Of a stretch of DNA of 64,000 nt, positions 1 to 7,266 are shown piece after piece. The notes beneath the pieces were generated by a model. The model was given only the letters and a program-made list of their open reading frames with translations. It did no database searches and was not told where the DNA came from. This DNA comes from a bacterium 1XD42-54. Lineage in GTDB: Bacteria > Bacillota > Clostridia > Lachnospirales > Lachnospiraceae. Each line of letters begins with the position of its first letter. The first letter of the stretch is position 1. The position numbers and the translations under genes were made by a program. The stretch is taken from contig RAZH01000014.1 in the NCBI GenBank assembly GCA_003612585.1, positions 21,803-85,802 of the forward strand. The letters are read 5' to 3'.

Positions 1-167
1 GGATAAAAACCTGCCAGCATACGCAAAAACGTCGTTTTACCACAGCCTGATGGACCAAGTAGCGTAAAAAGTTCCCCCTCTTTTATAACGAGAGACAGAT
101 CTGGAATAACCGTAGTTTCTTTATCAAATTTTTTAACAACATGTTCTGCAGTGATCTGAATACTCAT
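1..167 (-). CDS. ABC transporter ATP-binding protein (N-terminal part, cut by window edge)
   Basis: The first 55 codons of an ABC ATPase are visible and the rest lies outside the window. The ATG at 167 is preceded by GAGGGTG. The Walker A motif GPSGCGKTT follows within about 45 residues, preceded by the usual strand ending in [11 protein letters not shown]. It lies 77 bp downstream of a solute-binding protein gene on the same strand, so it should energise that importer. Iron(III)/polyamine/sugar-phosphate type importers share this ATPase class, so substrate cannot be told from this part. A permease gene is expected beyond the edge. Confidence 0.9.
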   Translation of the reverse strand, partial: MSIQITAEHVVKKFDKETTVIPDLSLVIKEGELFTLLGPSGCGKTTFLRMLAGFY

Positions 168-193
168 AAAACACCCTCTTTTTTTCTTTAAAA

Positions 194-225
194 TTTGCGG
201 ACAGTTTCACCGCCCTGCCCGCAAA
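194..225 (-). terminator. hairpin between binding-protein gene and ATPase gene
   Basis: Two 11-nt arms (194-204 and 215-225) pair with one G-T wobble. On the minus strand they are followed by a short T run. The site lies between the solute-binding protein gene and its ATPase gene. A partial terminator or 3'-protecting hairpin here is a common way to make more binding protein than ATPase. The role is inferred from position and structure. Confidence 0.55.
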
Positions 226-244
226 ATGAATTTCTATCTGCAAT

Positions 245-1246
245 TTACTGGTACATAAGTTCATTAAACCGATCAAGAATCTGCGCTTTGTCTTCAGAGC
301 TTACCGCATATTCACCGATCGAATTTAATTCCTCTACATCTGGTAAGGTTTCCGGTGACGCTACATCTGTTCTTGAAGGACGAGTTGAATTTCCAATCAT
401 ATAATTATTCTGACAGTCATATGACAACAGATAATCTACAAATAATTTTGCATTATCCATGTTTTCGCAGTTTTTAATAATTGCTACGACATCTTCTGCC
501 ACATAAGTACCTTCGGAGAAATACTGCGCATGTACCGGTGCTCCTTCTGCGATATAATTTGCAACATAAACCTCATGTGTCAGGCCAACCGTATATTCAC
601 CGTCTGCTACTCCACGCGGAGTTGCAGAGGAGCTTGAGAGTATCTTTCCGTCCAGCTGATCTACAAATTTTCCGACATACTCCCATGTAGCATCACTGAA
701 TACATCCCCTTCTCCCATATCGTACAGCATATTTACGAGAAGATTGTATGCATTTGAAGATGCTGCCGGATCTGCAAATGCAATTTTTCCTTTCAGTTCC
801 GGATTCAGCAGATCTTCCCATCCTTCCAGCTTGATGCCTTCTGCAAGATTGTCATTTACGATCATACATACTGCAATAATAGAGGTTGTCGTCAGCAAAC
901 CGTCCTCTCTTCTGTATTCCTCTGCTAAATTCTCCATTTCCGGTGATATATATGATTCATAATAATTACTTCCGGAAAGATTTGATGTATAGGTTCCACC
1001 TAACAGGATATCTCCCTGCGGACTGTTTCCTTCTGCCTCCACACGTTTAATCAGTTCTCCAATACCTCCTGTTACAAGTTCAACCTCTACACCATATGCC
1101 TCCTCAAAAGCCGGTACAACCAATTCGATTTCTGAATCACTTCTCGCGGTATAGATAACCAGATTTCCTTCTGCACATACAGAGATGGAACCAAACAGTA
1201 ATCCAACCATTGTCAGGCATGTTATTATCCTACTTCTTTTTTTCAT
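245..1246 (-). CDS. ABC transporter solute-binding protein (AfuA/FutA-like family)
   Basis: This is a secreted extracellular binding protein of the iron(III)/hexose-phosphate branch (333 aa). The start at 1246 is chosen because AAAGGAGG sits directly upstream; an in-frame ATG at 1288 has no such site. A hydrophobic signal peptide (about residues 5-22) ends in SVCA; there is no proper lipobox, so signal peptidase I cleavage is likely. The mature part opens with NLVIYTARSDSE, typical of the family, and contains the GGIGELIKRVEAE and PQGDILLGG segments. The ATPase gene follows. A divergent HAD phosphatase plus SIS isomerase pair sits on the other side and hints at a sugar-phosphate ligand rather than iron, but this is inference. 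Confidence 0.85.
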   Translation of the reverse strand: MKKRSRIITCLTMVGLLFGSISVCAEGNLVIYTARSDSEIELVVPAFEEAYGVEVELVTGGIGELIKRVEAEGNSPQGDILLGGTYTSNLSGSNYYESYISPEMENLAEEYRREDGLLTTTSIIAVCMIVNDNLAEGIKLEGWEDLLNPELKGKIAFADPAASSNAYNLLVNMLYDMGEGDVFSDATWEYVGKFVDQLDGKILSSSSATPRGVADGEYTVGLTHEVYVANYIAEGAPVHAQYFSEGTYVAEDVVAIIKNCENMDNAKLFVDYLLSYDCQNNYMIGNSTRPSRTDVASPETLPDVEELNSIGEYAVSSEDKAQILDRFNELMYQ

Positions 1247-1502
1247 GTTGTTTCCTCCTTTATTTGGTTTGTTTTGTGTATGTATCACAATTATAAATGT
1301 TTTATTTTTTAAAAACTATCCATTATTGCATAAAAACATCCTTTTTTTTGACTATTTTTATAATATTTTCGATAATAACAAGTCAATTTTAAAGATATAA
1401 TTACAATTACTGGTATAGAGTTTTAATCTTCCGTCTTTTATAATTATAACAAAAAATAATCAATCAAAAAAACACACATATTAAAAAGGAGGTTTTAAAA
1501 CT
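1247..1502. promoter_or_regulatory. divergent intergenic region
   Basis: A 256-bp AT-rich spacer separates the minus-strand binding-protein gene from the plus-strand HAD gene. Each side ends in a strong ribosome-binding site, AAAGGAGG for the binding protein and AAAAGGAGG for the HAD gene. It must hold both promoters, but I could not assign -35/-10 pairs or an operator with confidence. Confidence 0.5.
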
Positions 1503-2465
1503 GTGTTAACTGCTCATTGTATTCCATCATCTTACCTTATAAATCCTTTTTCTACACAAACTATTTCTTATGCGTTTCATGATATTGACGGCACGCATTC
1601 CCTGATTCGGGAATGGGCACCTGTCATGAGTGTCCTGCTTGCAGATGTTATCACGTACGGGCTGCCAGACAATCTGGAAAGTGAAGAAAACTGTACCAGA
1701 TTAATCAATCTGGCCGGTAAAAAGCCTTTTCCTGAAACAGACCGGTTCTGTGAAGAATCTGCCGGTTTGTCTGCTTTAACGCAAATGGAATGGGCAATCC
1801 GCAGAGCAATAGAAGAAAGACAGATTACCATATCTTGCGATATGTTTGTAAACTCCCAGAAAATTCAAAGAATCTGGAATGGAGAAGAAATTTCTGATGA
1901 TTTACCGGAAACTCCGGAAATGCAACAGTTTCTTTCCGTCAATGCTCCAAGGCTCTTCCGCTTGTATGAAAGGATACTTAACGGTTATTGCCGTAATCAT
2001 AATCTGGCTGTTGCCGCACATAGTCCTGAACTTTATCGTGTACCTGGGAGTTTGGCATTTCTGGAATATTTAAAACAAAATGGTGTAAAAAACTATTTTG
2101 TTACAGGAGCCGTTGTCGAAAAAGGAAAAGGAATGTTTCAAGAGATAGAGACGCTAGGCTATACCATCGGAAATGGCTGTCTCGCAGAAGATATCATTGG
2201 TTCTACGTGGGACGAAAAACTCCCAAAAAATGTTATTATGAACCGTTTGCTGCAAACTCTTGGTATTTCCGGAGATCAGGTACTTATAGTCGGAGATGGG
2301 CGTGCTGAAATCAGCGCCGGTGTTTCCATGGGCGCGGTAACAGTCAGCCGACTTCCGAAAACTTCATTGTATCAGCGTAGCCTGCATCAAAAACTAGGTA
2401 CAAATTTGATTTTCCCAGACTACACAGACCCTATCTTATATAAATATTTTCAAAGAAAGGAATAG
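1503..2465 (+). CDS. HAD-superfamily phosphatase (probable sugar phosphatase)
   Basis: This is a 320-aa haloacid dehalogenase-like hydrolase. It starts at GTG, with AAAAGGAGG upstream at good spacing. Motif I is FHDIDGTHS (DxDGT) near residue 27, a large cap region follows (about 60-190), motif II is YFVTGA, and motif III/IV is VLIVGDGRAEISAG near the C-terminus. The enzyme should remove phosphate from a small phosphorylated metabolite in the cytosol. The next gene starts 6 bp downstream and encodes a SIS-domain isomerase, so the two form an operon. The substrate is not known. A phosphonatase or phosphoglycolate phosphatase-like role would also fit the fold. Confidence 0.8.
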   Translation: MLTAHCIPSSYLINPFSTQTISYAFHDIDGTHSLIREWAPVMSVLLADVITYGLPDNLESEENCTRLINLAGKKPFPETDRFCEESAGLSALTQMEWAIRRAIEERQITISCDMFVNSQKIQRIWNGEEISDDLPETPEMQQFLSVNAPRLFRLYERILNGYCRNHNLAVAAHSPELYRVPGSLAFLEYLKQNGVKNYFVTGAVVEKGKGMFQEIETLGYTIGNGCLAEDIIGSTWDEKLPKNVIMNRLLQTLGISGDQVLIVGDGRAEISAGVSMGAVTVSRLPKTSLYQRSLHQKLGTNLIFPDYTDPILYKYFQRKE

Positions 2466-2471
2466 ATTTTC

Positions 2472-3113
2472 ATGAAACCTTCTTCACAGGCCATTATTGA
2501 TGAATATATTGCACGCTATCCGTCTCTTCTTTCCTGTAAAGCTTCTATATGTTCGGCCGCGAATCTTCTGTTTACTGCTTTTTATTCCGGCAAAAAACTT
2601 CTGATCTGCGGAAATGGCGGCAGTGCATCAGACTCACTTCATATTGTTGGAGAATTGATGAAAAGTTTTACACTTCCAAGACCTATTTCACCAACAGAAG
2701 CTACATTCCTTCATAAGATTTCTTCCAATGGAGCGTTCCTTGCTGCCCATCTCCAGCAGGCACTTCCGGCTATTGCCCTTGTTGAAGAAACTTCATTACA
2801 TACAGCCTATGCAAATGATGTTGCCCCACAGCTCTGTTTTGCACAACAGGTATACGGATATGGAAATCCGGGAGATGTCCTTCTTTGTATCAGTACATCG
2901 GGCAATTCTGAAAATGTCGTTTATGCTGCTGAAACCGCAAAGCTAAAACAAATGCAAACTATAGCTCTGACTGGAAGCTGCGGAGGCAGGCTTTTTCAAA
3001 CAGCCGATATTTGTATTGAAGTTCCTGCAAAAAAAACACACGAGGTACAGGAATTTCACCTTCCGGTGTATCACTGTCTGTGCCTCGTGCTTGAACATGA
3101 ATTTTTTGCATAA
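2472..3113 (+). CDS. SIS-domain phosphosugar isomerase (GmhA-like)
   Basis: This 213-aa protein has one SIS (sugar isomerase) domain. The phosphosugar-binding loop is LLICGNGGSASDSLHIVGEL, close to GmhA (sedoheptulose-7-phosphate isomerase), and a second loop LLCISTSGNSENV follows. The length is slightly more than GmhA (about 190 aa). It is translationally close to the upstream HAD phosphatase (6-bp gap). The pair, with the divergent sugar-phosphate-type importer, suggests uptake and processing of a phosphosugar. No heptose-biosynthesis genes are visible, so gmhA is not assigned as a name. Confidence 0.8.
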   Translation: MKPSSQAIIDEYIARYPSLLSCKASICSAANLLFTAFYSGKKLLICGNGGSASDSLHIVGELMKSFTLPRPISPTEATFLHKISSNGAFLAAHLQQALPAIALVEETSLHTAYANDVAPQLCFAQQVYGYGNPGDVLLCISTSGNSENVVYAAETAKLKQMQTIALTGSCGGRLFQTADICIEVPAKKTHEVQEFHLPVYHCLCLVLEHEFFA

Positions 3114-3117
3114 TGAT

Positions 3118-3357
3118 TTATGAAAGTAATTTTCTCAGGTCATTTAAAAACCCTTCCATGGACAGAATCTGAATTGTTTTCATTCCAAAGGCTCTCGCTC
3201 CTTCTATATTCTCAGCTCTGTCATCAAAAAACATGCATTCTTCCGGATCTGACAGGTATTTATCGCCGAGAGCCTGATAAATAGCCTGTGATCCGCATCC
3301 TCTCTTGAAAGACCAAAATCGATCAGCATATCTTTCCAGCGAAAGCTCAGAAGTACG
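3118..3357 (-). pseudogene. 5'-truncated HAD-family hydrolase remnant
   Basis: An open frame of 79 codons without a start codon ends at 3118. It reads as the C-terminal third of a HAD hydrolase, with motif IV in ECMFFDDRAENIEGARA and the ending LRKLLS. The catalytic N-terminal part is missing: the frame meets a stop at 3358-3360, only about 45 bp from the island attachment site. The deletion therefore probably came with insertion or decay at the island edge. It is too short and lacks a start, so it is not functional. Confidence 0.7.
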
Positions 3358-3404
3358 TTACCCATATAAAATACAGTATTTTTAATTATCTTTCATTTTC
3401 CTTT

Positions 3405-3422
3405 TTACATCTTAAACCGATA
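3405..3422. mobile_element. left attachment site of the dnd island (att repeat)
   Basis: The 18 bp TTACATCTTAAACCGATA match TTACACTTTAAACCGATA at 27402-27419 in 16 of 18 positions. The right copy is the 3' end of the response-regulator gene (codons YRFKV-stop). The left copy, read on the minus strand, would encode YRFKM-stop, so it looks like the displaced original gene end. Two tyrosine integrase genes lie beside the right copy. This is the expected signature of site-specific insertion into a gene's 3' end. Confidence 0.65.
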
Positions 3423-3550
3423 GCCCGTTTGGACCACCCCGGAACTCCTCTTTTCACCACGTTTTTCCTTGGAAAAACCCTTTATTTATGGGAAGAATTC
3501 CGCTTTTTTCCTTTTTTATTTTTTTAATCGAATCTTTAACCTTTTTTGTT

Positions 3551-3596
3551 TTGGTAGGTTGTTTGGTAGTTTTTGCAGTAGTTTTTAAAAACTACC
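3551..3596. repeat. integrase arm-type repeats and palindrome at left island end
   Basis: The motif TTGGTAGTTTTT occurs at 3563-3574, with close variants at 3551 and 3575-3586. The last is part of the perfect 18-bp palindrome GTAGTTTTTAAAAACTAC (3578-3595). The same motif is found twice in tandem at the other island end (27305-27328). Repeats shared by both ends and internal to the att repeats are what arm-type integrase binding sites look like. Function is inferred. Confidence 0.5.
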
Positions 3597-3725
3597 AGAA
3601 TTTTCTTTAAATTTCACGTTTTTCAGAAAGTGCTCCGCAAGCGTCTGTATTATTACTCTTTTTCAAGTACAAATGAGGATACTATGCTTTCCGAAGAACA
3701 CCCCACTTTGCACTTTACCAGAGCA

Positions 3726-3947
3726 TTAGTCGCAGCGCTGTACTGGCTCCTGATCCTGATCTTTTACAAGCATTTTTTCAGCTCTTGCCTTGTATTCCAT
3801 GAGCCGGAAAACGTAGTCTGGCATAGATCTTTTTCCAGCCTCCCAATCAGTTACTGTACGATACGGGATATCAAAGTATTCACAGAATTCTCTTCTGTTC
3901 ATATTCATACTTTCTCTAAGTGACTTTACTTCCTTCTGAACATCCAT
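3726..3947 (-). CDS. small helix-turn-helix DNA-binding protein
   Basis: This 73-aa protein has a single HTH: LRESMNMNRREFCEYFDIP, then YRTVTDWEAGKRSMPDYV as recognition helix and following helix. The frame is open further upstream, but the ATG at 3947 is preceded by AGGGGTGG at good spacing and gives the compact domain. Similar tiny HTH proteins are common in Lachnospiraceae mobile elements. It may regulate integration or transfer genes, or be an orphan antitoxin-like protein; no toxin partner is visible beside it. Confidence 0.7.
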   Translation of the reverse strand: MDVQKEVKSLRESMNMNRREFCEYFDIPYRTVTDWEAGKRSMPDYVFRLMEYKARAEKMLVKDQDQEPVQRCD

Positions 3948-4032
3948 GATTATAACCACCCCTATCAATAATAGCTTATCATATGTTATGCATTGCATCA
4001 ATAAGTATTTCAAAAAACAATCCCAGAAAAAT

Positions 4033-4141
4033 GTGACGCTTTTCCCTTCAATTTTTGAGTTCGTGGACAATTGTTCCACCTGCATAGAAATAACACCCAC
4101 AGAGCCCATTATACGCGGTCTCCGAATGCCAAAAGCGTTAC
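4033..4141. repeat. 109-bp inverted-repeat-bounded unit, copy 1
   Basis: The unit begins with GTGACGCTTTT and ends with AAAAGCGTTAC, an 11-bp nearly perfect inverted repeat. The interior shares blocks (GACGCTTTT-CCC, CCACA-AGCC, GGTCTCC, ATGCCAAAAGCGT) with two units at the far end of the island (24205-24312, 24340-24449). It partly covers the region upstream of the small HTH gene. Function unknown; see findings. Confidence 0.75.
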
Positions 4142-4160
4142 CTTTGATCCCCATAAAAAT

Positions 4161-4190
4161 CCCTGCAATATCTCATCCGATATTACAGGG
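4161..4190 (-). terminator. rho-independent terminator-like hairpin
   Basis: Arms CCCTGCAATATC and GATATTACAGGG enclose a 6-nt loop. On the minus strand the stem is followed by ATTTTTA. It sits directly outside repeat unit 1, just as a related hairpin sits directly outside unit 3 at 24465-24500. It would insulate the HTH gene from upstream transcription. Confidence 0.6.
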
Positions 4191-4296
4191 TATAAGTACT
4201 ACTATCTCGGAATCACTAACTATACTCTGTCAAACAATATTTCATTCCGGATAAGAAACGTGCCATGCACGGAGACGGAAGCGCTATAATAGATAA

Positions 4297-4746
4297 ATCA
4301 GTCTTATTCCTATCAGTCTTATTAATATTAGTATTATTAGTGTGTTTTTTGTGGAGGTCTAGACCTCTTTTCTATGGAGGTCTAGATCTCTTTTCTGTGA
4401 AGGTCTGGACTCTTTTCTGTGGAGGTCTGGATCTCCTTTTTGTGGAGATCTGAAATTTGTTTACAATCATTATATTATTCATCTACTCAAAGCATGTTAT
4501 ACCATGCCCAGAATGAATTGGAAAAAATCATATCTTTTACCGTAAGAAACAATTTGTTTTTATATTTATCCGGATAATTTATTTCTGCCATTTGGTTTAT
4601 CTCCTTCCGTTACATTTCTAATTTCTAATAGTTTTTGTAGTTCCATCATTTCCCCTGCGCAAGACAAAACAGACATTATGATACGCTCCATACAGAGAAG
4701 CGATATCGCTATACATACATATATCAGTCTTATTCCTATCAGTCTT
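4297..4746. repeat. pair of perfect 24-bp direct repeats flanking a repeat-rich non-coding tract
   Basis: A 24-bp sequence starting ATCAGTCTTATTCC is present without mismatch at 4297-4320 and 4723-4746. Each copy itself contains ATCAGTCTT twice. Between them lies the 23-bp tandem array (4352-4453) and otherwise plain AT-rich DNA without a credible gene. The short hairpin CCTGTTTTTTTAACAGG follows the second copy. Confidence 0.8.
4352..4453. repeat. 23-bp tandem repeat array, about 4.5 copies
   Basis: Units begin at 4352, 4375, 4398, 4420 and 4443 and follow the pattern TGGAGGTCTGGATCTCTTTTC with small changes. Each unit contains a short palindrome around GGTCTAGACC or GATCT. Periodic spacing near 22-23 bp with a palindromic core suggests protein-binding iterons. 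There are no unique spacers, so this is not a CRISPR. Confidence 0.8.
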
Positions 4747-4828
4747 GTTATTATTACCCTGTTTTTTTAACAGGTATGGAACAGACTCCGTTATTATAAG
4801 TATGATTCCGACTATAATTTTACAAAAT

Positions 4829-5167
4829 CTATTGCTCTTTCAGCCACTGAGTAGCATCACGTTTCAGTATTTTCCATAAATTATCCAACATGACTTTCAC
4901 CTCAGCTATATCGTCAGGCGTTGCAGCACCCGTCGTATTCGCAACTTTGGCAAGCTGGTTTACATTCACGCCAATCTTATGCATCTCCTGAAATATTTCT
5001 TTCTGGTATGTCATATCAATATTCGCAATAATACCATCAATCGCCATTTTCCTGAGATACGCACCCATGTTATTTGTCTTTGCCATGTACATTTTTCGAC
5101 GGATCAAATCCCTTTCATTCTGTGTAACCCAGAAACGTATCTGGATATTTCTTTTTCTGTTTTCCAT
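4829..5167 (-). CDS. mobC: MobC-like mobilization protein
   Basis: This 112-aa protein has the MobC/relaxosome signature. It opens with a basic ribbon-helix-helix (RKRNIQIRFWVTQNERDLI), then MGAYLRKMAIDG, and a C-terminal helical segment containing IGVNVNQLAKVANTTG. The start at 5167 is supported by AAAGGA upstream; an in-frame ATG at 5245 lacks a site. MobC proteins bind near oriT and help a relaxase nick the DNA. No relaxase gene is present in the island, so this is either a remnant or a gene that uses a helper relaxase in trans. Confidence 0.8.
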   Translation of the reverse strand: MENRKRNIQIRFWVTQNERDLIRRKMYMAKTNNMGAYLRKMAIDGIIANIDMTYQKEIFQEMHKIGVNVNQLAKVANTTGAATPDDIAEVKVMLDNLWKILKRDATQWLKEQ

Positions 5168-5194
5168 ATTAATTTGTCCTTTCTTTGATTGTGT

Positions 5195-5300
5195 TTTTTC
5201 GGAATTGGGCAGGGACCCAGTTCTGTTTTCGCCAGAGTGGGGCACCTCTGGCTGTCCTTGCTCTACTGAGTAATCCCTTCATATTCTAAGGACAAAGTTT
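5195..5300. other. putative origin of transfer (oriT)
   Basis: The 100 bp upstream of mobC hold two inverted repeats: TGGGCAGGGACCCA and, at 5231-5252, GCCAGAG with CTCTGGC around an 8-nt loop. MOB-family oriT sites usually lie just upstream of mobC and contain such hairpins beside the nick site. The nick site itself cannot be named from sequence alone. Confidence 0.4.
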
Positions 5301-5362
5301 TTTCCAAAAATAAATAAAGATTTGAAAATTATTCAAAAAAAATATCTCCGTTCAAAGCAACA

Positions 5363-5389
5363 GCGGCGCACCATCAGGTGCACCGCCGC
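5363..5389. repeat. GC-rich bulged hairpin
   Basis: GCGGCGCACC and GGTGCACCGCCGC pair around an ATCA loop with a 3-nt bulge. It is a strong structure in very AT-rich DNA, located downstream of the AlbA_2 gene. There is no U-tract on either side, so a simple rho-independent terminator is not supported. Confidence 0.5.
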
Positions 5390-5431
5390 ATATATCTCCC
5401 GTATTCCAGGAATTTCATACATTATTAAATA

Positions 5432-5555
5432 CGAGTTTTTATTCGAGTTAAACTCGATTCCCACTCGAATGAAGACTCACTCCAAACCATTTGCCTCTTA
5501 TTCTTGCTTCGAGTTTTTTCGAGTGGTTTTCGAGTTTTTCTGAGTGGAACACTCG
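5432..5555. repeat. cluster of CGAGT/ACTCG motifs
   Basis: Eight exact CGAGT or ACTCG pentamers occur in 124 bp (5432, 5444, 5452, 5463, 5510, 5520, 5531, 5551), plus one TGAGT variant. They are mostly in A/T-rich contexts such as CGAGTTTTT. This is far above chance and continues to the stop codon of the AlbA_2 gene. It looks like an array of binding sites for a DNA-binding protein. Confidence 0.7.
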
Positions 5556-5557
5556 TA

Positions 5558-7213
5558 TCATGATTTAATAAGAACATATTTTGAGGATTTACCTTTACCA
5601 ATCATATCGATAATATTCTCTTTCCGCATTTTATCAATGGTTGCTCTGGCCTGCTGCTTTGTAAATCCGCAAAGTTCCTGGATCGATACATTTGTAATGG
5701 TACCATTCGTTTCCAAATAATCCACGATCATCTGTTTTGCCTTAATATACTGGACAACCTTATCACGCGTATATTGCACATCTGATTTTACCATCTCATA
5801 TACTCTGGCAGTCAGCATATATTCTTTACCGACAGTTTCTATCAATCCCAATTTTACCAGATTAAGGCAACATTTCCTTGTGTCTTCTAAAGACAACTGC
5901 ACCAGATCCTTTGCGTCAGACAACTTGATCTGCTTATTTTCTGTTACATATCTCAAAATCATTAACTCCGCTAATGATAAAATAATTTGCTTTTTCTCTT
6001 GCTCAGCAACAACAAATTTTACAAAAGACATATCTTCAACCGAACTGCGGAGCGTCAAAGAAACAGCATCACTAAATACATGATATTCTGGGTAAGGTTT
6101 TCCCATAGATACCATTTCCCGGTAAATAATATCCACACCCTGTCCTGTTCGCTGCACATATTTTAAATGCTGTAACGTCTCCGCAATTAGTTTGTTCCGA
6201 GGAGCCGAAGGATGTGTAATGATATTATTCTCCGTGATACCATCCAAAAAGCCACCTGGATTCTCGATCACAATTTTATCCGGGTAATGCTTTACATATA
6301 CAGCACTCATACTCTGATAGTCCCTGTGGGACATTGCATTTAACAATGCTTCCTGAAATACTTTTTCCGAAAAATCCGCTATCTCCAACCGGAACAGTCC
6401 AATCTGAACATTTAAAATCCGGTTATCGTTTTGTATAATTTCTGTAAGTCGATCTAAGACTGATACGATCGGCTGCCGCAAATCAAGACGTGCATCATAT
6501 TCTTCTAGATTATCTGCACTGTAATGTAAATAAATCACTTCTGCTGACGGCAATAATCTGCTTATGGATGACTGTTTTCCTACAAATAACAGTCCAGCAA
6601 CTGTCAGCTTTTCGATTTTTCCATCTGCTTTTATCAATCCAAGATCCCGCAAAAATGCAAAATCTTCAGAATCCGGGAGTGTTGATTTTGGATCACGAAC
6701 CCTGAGTTTCTCTTTCAGCGAATATACTTCCAACAGATTTACATCTTCCAGAGTGCTGTCTGCAACGATCTTTGAAGAGAAATCTGGAATATGTTCTCCA
6801 TAGAATCGATTGCTCATTTCATCCGGAAAAAACGGTTTCGAGTTTTTTCCTAAACGCTTCAAAAAACGTCCATCTGTCGTTCCGTATGTTTTTCCGTCAG
6901 GCTTCACTGTTAACGCAAGAACTTTCATCCCTTGATAGGCGATCTCCTCGATCTCCACAAATAATGACGGTCTTGTTTTGTCATAAATGGATTCAATCAG
7001 ATTCTGAGTATCGTATTTTTCACAGCCCGTAACAGTACCATTATCTTCAACACCAAAATAAACGGTTCCACCGACCGCATTAGAAAAAGCAATCAGTTCA
7101 TCAACCGCAAGCTGAACCCGTTCTCGCATATTGGAAGCTTTCTTCCAGCTTTTGAATTCTACTGTAAGAGTTTCTCCCTTTTGGAGAATATCTTTAAATT
7201 CTTGTTCGTTCAT
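5558..7213 (-). CDS. AlbA_2/HATPase_c_4 domain putative transcriptional regulator
   Basis: This is a 551-aa protein of the Schlafen-AlbA_2 family. The N-terminal AlbA_2 domain (about 5-125) contains ETLTVEFKSWK, the hallmark AFSNAVGGTVYFGVEDNG and GRFLKRLGKNSKP. The middle holds the HATPase-like region with EALLNAMSHRDYQ and RTGQGVDIIYREM. Winged-helix segments close the C-terminus. The ATG at 7213 is preferred because AAGGA lies 12 nt upstream; the frame can also begin at 7225. The gene follows the Dnd operon on the same strand after a short gap. Proteins of this type are often regulators or defence-associated, and its link to phosphorothioation is not established. Confidence 0.75.
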   Translation of the reverse strand: MNEQEFKDILQKGETLTVEFKSWKKASNMRERVQLAVDELIAFSNAVGGTVYFGVEDNGTVTGCEKYDTQNLIESIYDKTRPSLFVEIEEIAYQGMKVLALTVKPDGKTYGTTDGRFLKRLGKNSKPFFPDEMSNRFYGEHIPDFSSKIVADSTLEDVNLLEVYSLKEKLRVRDPKSTLPDSEDFAFLRDLGLIKADGKIEKLTVAGLLFVGKQSSISRLLPSAEVIYLHYSADNLEEYDARLDLRQPIVSVLDRLTEIIQNDNRILNVQIGLFRLEIADFSEKVFQEALLNAMSHRDYQSMSAVYVKHYPDKIVIENPGGFLDGITENNIITHPSAPRNKLIAETLQHLKYVQRTGQGVDIIYREMVSMGKPYPEYHVFSDAVSLTLRSSVEDMSFVKFVVAEQEKKQIILSLAELMILRYVTENKQIKLSDAKDLVQLSLEDTRKCCLNLVKLGLIETVGKEYMLTARVYEMVKSDVQYTRDKVVQYIKAKQMIVDYLETNGTITNVSIQELCGFTKQQARATIDKMRKENIIDMIGKGKSSKYVLIKS

Positions 7214-7266
7214 ATAGCTTACCATTCCTTGCTTCTGCTTCTTTTGTTATACAACTAACTACATTA

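Noticed and set aside
3726..3947. Toxin-antitoxin pair at the small HTH gene
   Set aside because: Only the HTH protein is present; no adjacent toxin-sized gene was found on either side.
4352..4453. Possible CRISPR array
   Set aside because: The repeats are contiguous 22-23-bp units without unique spacers, and no cas genes are present.
5363..5389. Terminator of the AlbA_2 gene
   Set aside because: The hairpin is GC-rich but lacks a T run on either strand, so it was recorded only as a structured repeat.
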